A DNA stretch of 14,904 nt, taken from positions 1 to 14,904 of the forward strand of contig CAIVEA010000141.1 in the NCBI GenBank assembly GCA_903904765.1. The letters are read 5' to 3'. This document shows positions 13,718-14,904 of the stretch, one piece after another. The notes under the pieces are model-generated. The model had not been told where the DNA came from and did not search any database. It saw nothing but the letters and a program-made list of their open reading frames with translations. The position numbers were made by a program, and so were the translations under genes. The DNA is from an uncultured Chloroflexota bacterium (GTDB taxonomy: Bacteria > Chloroflexota > Anaerolineae > Aggregatilineales > Phototrophicaceae). The stretch's first letter is position 1; each line of letters opens with the position of its first letter.

Positions 13718-14904
13718 ATGTTTTGAATGCCTTTGTTCATCGTTGGCTCTTGCTGTTGGGATGCTTGTTGTTATTGATTCCTTTTGCGTTTGTTCGTGGT
13801 CAGGGCGATACGGTAACAACGGAACGCTGGACAGCGCCGGAGCAGATCAGCAGGGGATGGTGGCAGTCCGTCGCGCTCGATCAACAGAACAACCTGCACA
13901 TGGCTTGGTACAACAGCGCGGTTGGCTCGGACGGGATAGACCGCGATACGATGTGGTACACCCGCCGTAATGCCGACGGAACATGGACGACCCCGAACAA
14001 TGTCATCTATACCGCGATCGGCGGCTATACAGTGCGTAATGCACTGGCTACCACCCATGATGGGATGCTTTTTGCCATTTTCCGTTCAGGCGTGCAGCAT
14101 TTTGTGGCGGATGCCTTCAGCTTGCAGGCCGATAATGCCATGACTTGGTCGCAAGGGGTGGCGGTGGATGACAGCGGCTACTATGTGGATATGCTATCGG
14201 ACGATGCCGATGTGCTGCACATGATTGCCAGCGGTTGGGTGGATGTGATTAAGCCCAAGCTAGTGAATGCAGAGGCCAGCCTTTGTGCGCTGTGCTATGA
14301 CTTGTTCTATCGCCGTTCTGCCGATTATGGCAAGACGTGGAGCAATCCGGTTCCACTGTCAATTGACCCGGACACGGGCGCTGACCGTGTGAATATCTTC
14401 CGGGGCAGCAGCGGCAATCTCTATGTTTCGTGGGATGAAGGCGTGGATTGGTATGTGGGGCGCGGTGTTCCCAAAGATGTGCGTATCGTCTATTCGACGG
14501 ATGGCGGCCTCACATGGTCGGCTCCGTTGATTATGGATGGGGGTGGGGCGCTGGATCGCCGACCGATTCAGGTGACCGCTGCGGAAATCCGGGGCGGTGG
14601 GTTGTTGGCGGTGTGGCGTTATTCCACCGATATTGATCGGGGCATTTATTATCAAACCACTCAGGATTTGAAAACATGGTCAGCGCCGCAGCCCATTCCG
14701 GGTTTTGTGGCGCGTGAACTGAATGATACCCCGCTGGATATGTACGATTTGCAGACCGATTTGCAGGGGCGTATCCATCTGTTCGCTGTTGGGCAGGTTG
14801 ACCAGAATAGCCGCACGAATGCCGCCCTTTACCATTTGGTTTTTCAGCAGGGGAACTGGCTCACACCGCAGCGTGTGTTCTATGATCCGGCCATGCGCCC
14901 CGAA
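13714..14904 (+). CDS. Secreted sialidase-like BNR/Asp-box beta-propeller protein (3' partial)
   Basis: Open from ATG 13714 to the last base of the window (397 residues seen, C-terminus missing). The start overlaps the polymerase stop (ATGA). Residues 1-30 look like a signal peptide: HR, then a Leu-rich core; a Cys at 17 lies inside that core and is not a convincing lipobox. The mature part is Trp-rich and repetitive, with Asp-box motifs at about 202 (SADYGKTW), 261 (STDGGLTW) and a weaker one at 315 (TTQDLKTW), each followed by S-x-P. Such motifs mark the turns of sialidase-superfamily propellers. The Arg triad and Tyr/Glu nucleophile of true sialidases could not be placed, so this may be a glycan-binding or lyase-like propeller rather than a sialidase. 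Export and operon position suggest action on the polysaccharide made by its neighbours. Confidence 0.82.
   Translation, partial: MNVLNAFVHRWLLLLGCLLLLIPFAFVRGQGDTVTTERWTAPEQISRGWWQSVALDQQNNLHMAWYNSAVGSDGIDRDTMWYTRRNADGTWTTPNNVIYTAIGGYTVRNALATTHDGMLFAIFRSGVQHFVADAFSLQADNAMTWSQGVAVDDSGYYVDMLSDDADVLHMIASGWVDVIKPKLVNAEASLCALCYDLFYRRSADYGKTWSNPVPLSIDPDTGADRVNIFRGSSGNLYVSWDEGVDWYVGRGVPKDVRIVYSTDGGLTWSAPLIMDGGGALDRRPIQVTAAEIRGGGLLAVWRYSTDIDRGIYYQTTQDLKTWSAPQPIPGFVARELNDTPLDMYDLQTDLQGRIHLFAVGQVDQNSRTNAALYHLVFQQGNWLTPQRVFYDPAMRPE

Noticed and set aside
13743..13970. 75-codon open frame at the start of the propeller gene
   Set aside because: It is out of frame with the signal-peptide/Asp-box protein that starts at 13714 and continues to the window end; no independent start signal.

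Overview
The window reads as a gene-dense stretch of a moderately GC-rich bacterial chromosome, with every supported gene on the + strand. Large GAF/PAS/cyclase proteins, a DUF4432 sugar-epimerase-like protein, a fused Wzz/BY-kinase and a CCCTCACCCC-type intergenic palindrome together suggest a Chloroflexota (Anaerolineae-like) organism. That assignment is an inference from gene style; no rRNA or marker gene is present. I see no tRNA, CRISPR array, insertion sequence or phage gene.

Region 1 (1-3995) encodes the two halves of a heterodimeric ABC exporter, overlapping by 4 bp. The first half is cut by the left window edge. Its nucleotide-binding domain is the degenerate one (Asp for the catalytic Glu, Gln for the H-loop His); the second half has the intact Walker B Glu and H-loop but a degenerate signature motif. 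Region 2 (3996-5350) holds a nested palindromic repeat, an inverted repeat whose 3' arm contains the Shine-Dalgarno, a lone DUF4432 gene and a clear rho-independent terminator.

Region 3 (about 5400-9406) is a signalling operon: two tandem coiled-coil/GAF/PAS/class III nucleotide cyclase paralogues with a 4-bp overlap, then a small two-helix membrane protein. The two cyclase domains have lost opposite halves of the active site, as the C1 and C2 domains of mammalian adenylyl cyclase have, so I predict an obligate heterodimer with one working site. A separate coiled-coil/GAF protein follows (9513-10124).

Region 4 (10229 to the right edge) is the start of a surface-polysaccharide operon with virtually no intergenic space: a fused Wzz-type chain-length regulator/tyrosine kinase carrying an unusual C-terminal excisionase/MerR-like helix-turn-helix, a Wzy/WaaL-family polymerase or ligase, and a secreted sialidase-like beta-propeller protein that runs off the window.

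The two most notable observations are the complementary degeneration of the cyclase pair and the DNA-binding-like domain fused to the membrane tyrosine kinase. A link between the cAMP-type signalling genes and the polysaccharide operon is possible from proximity only.
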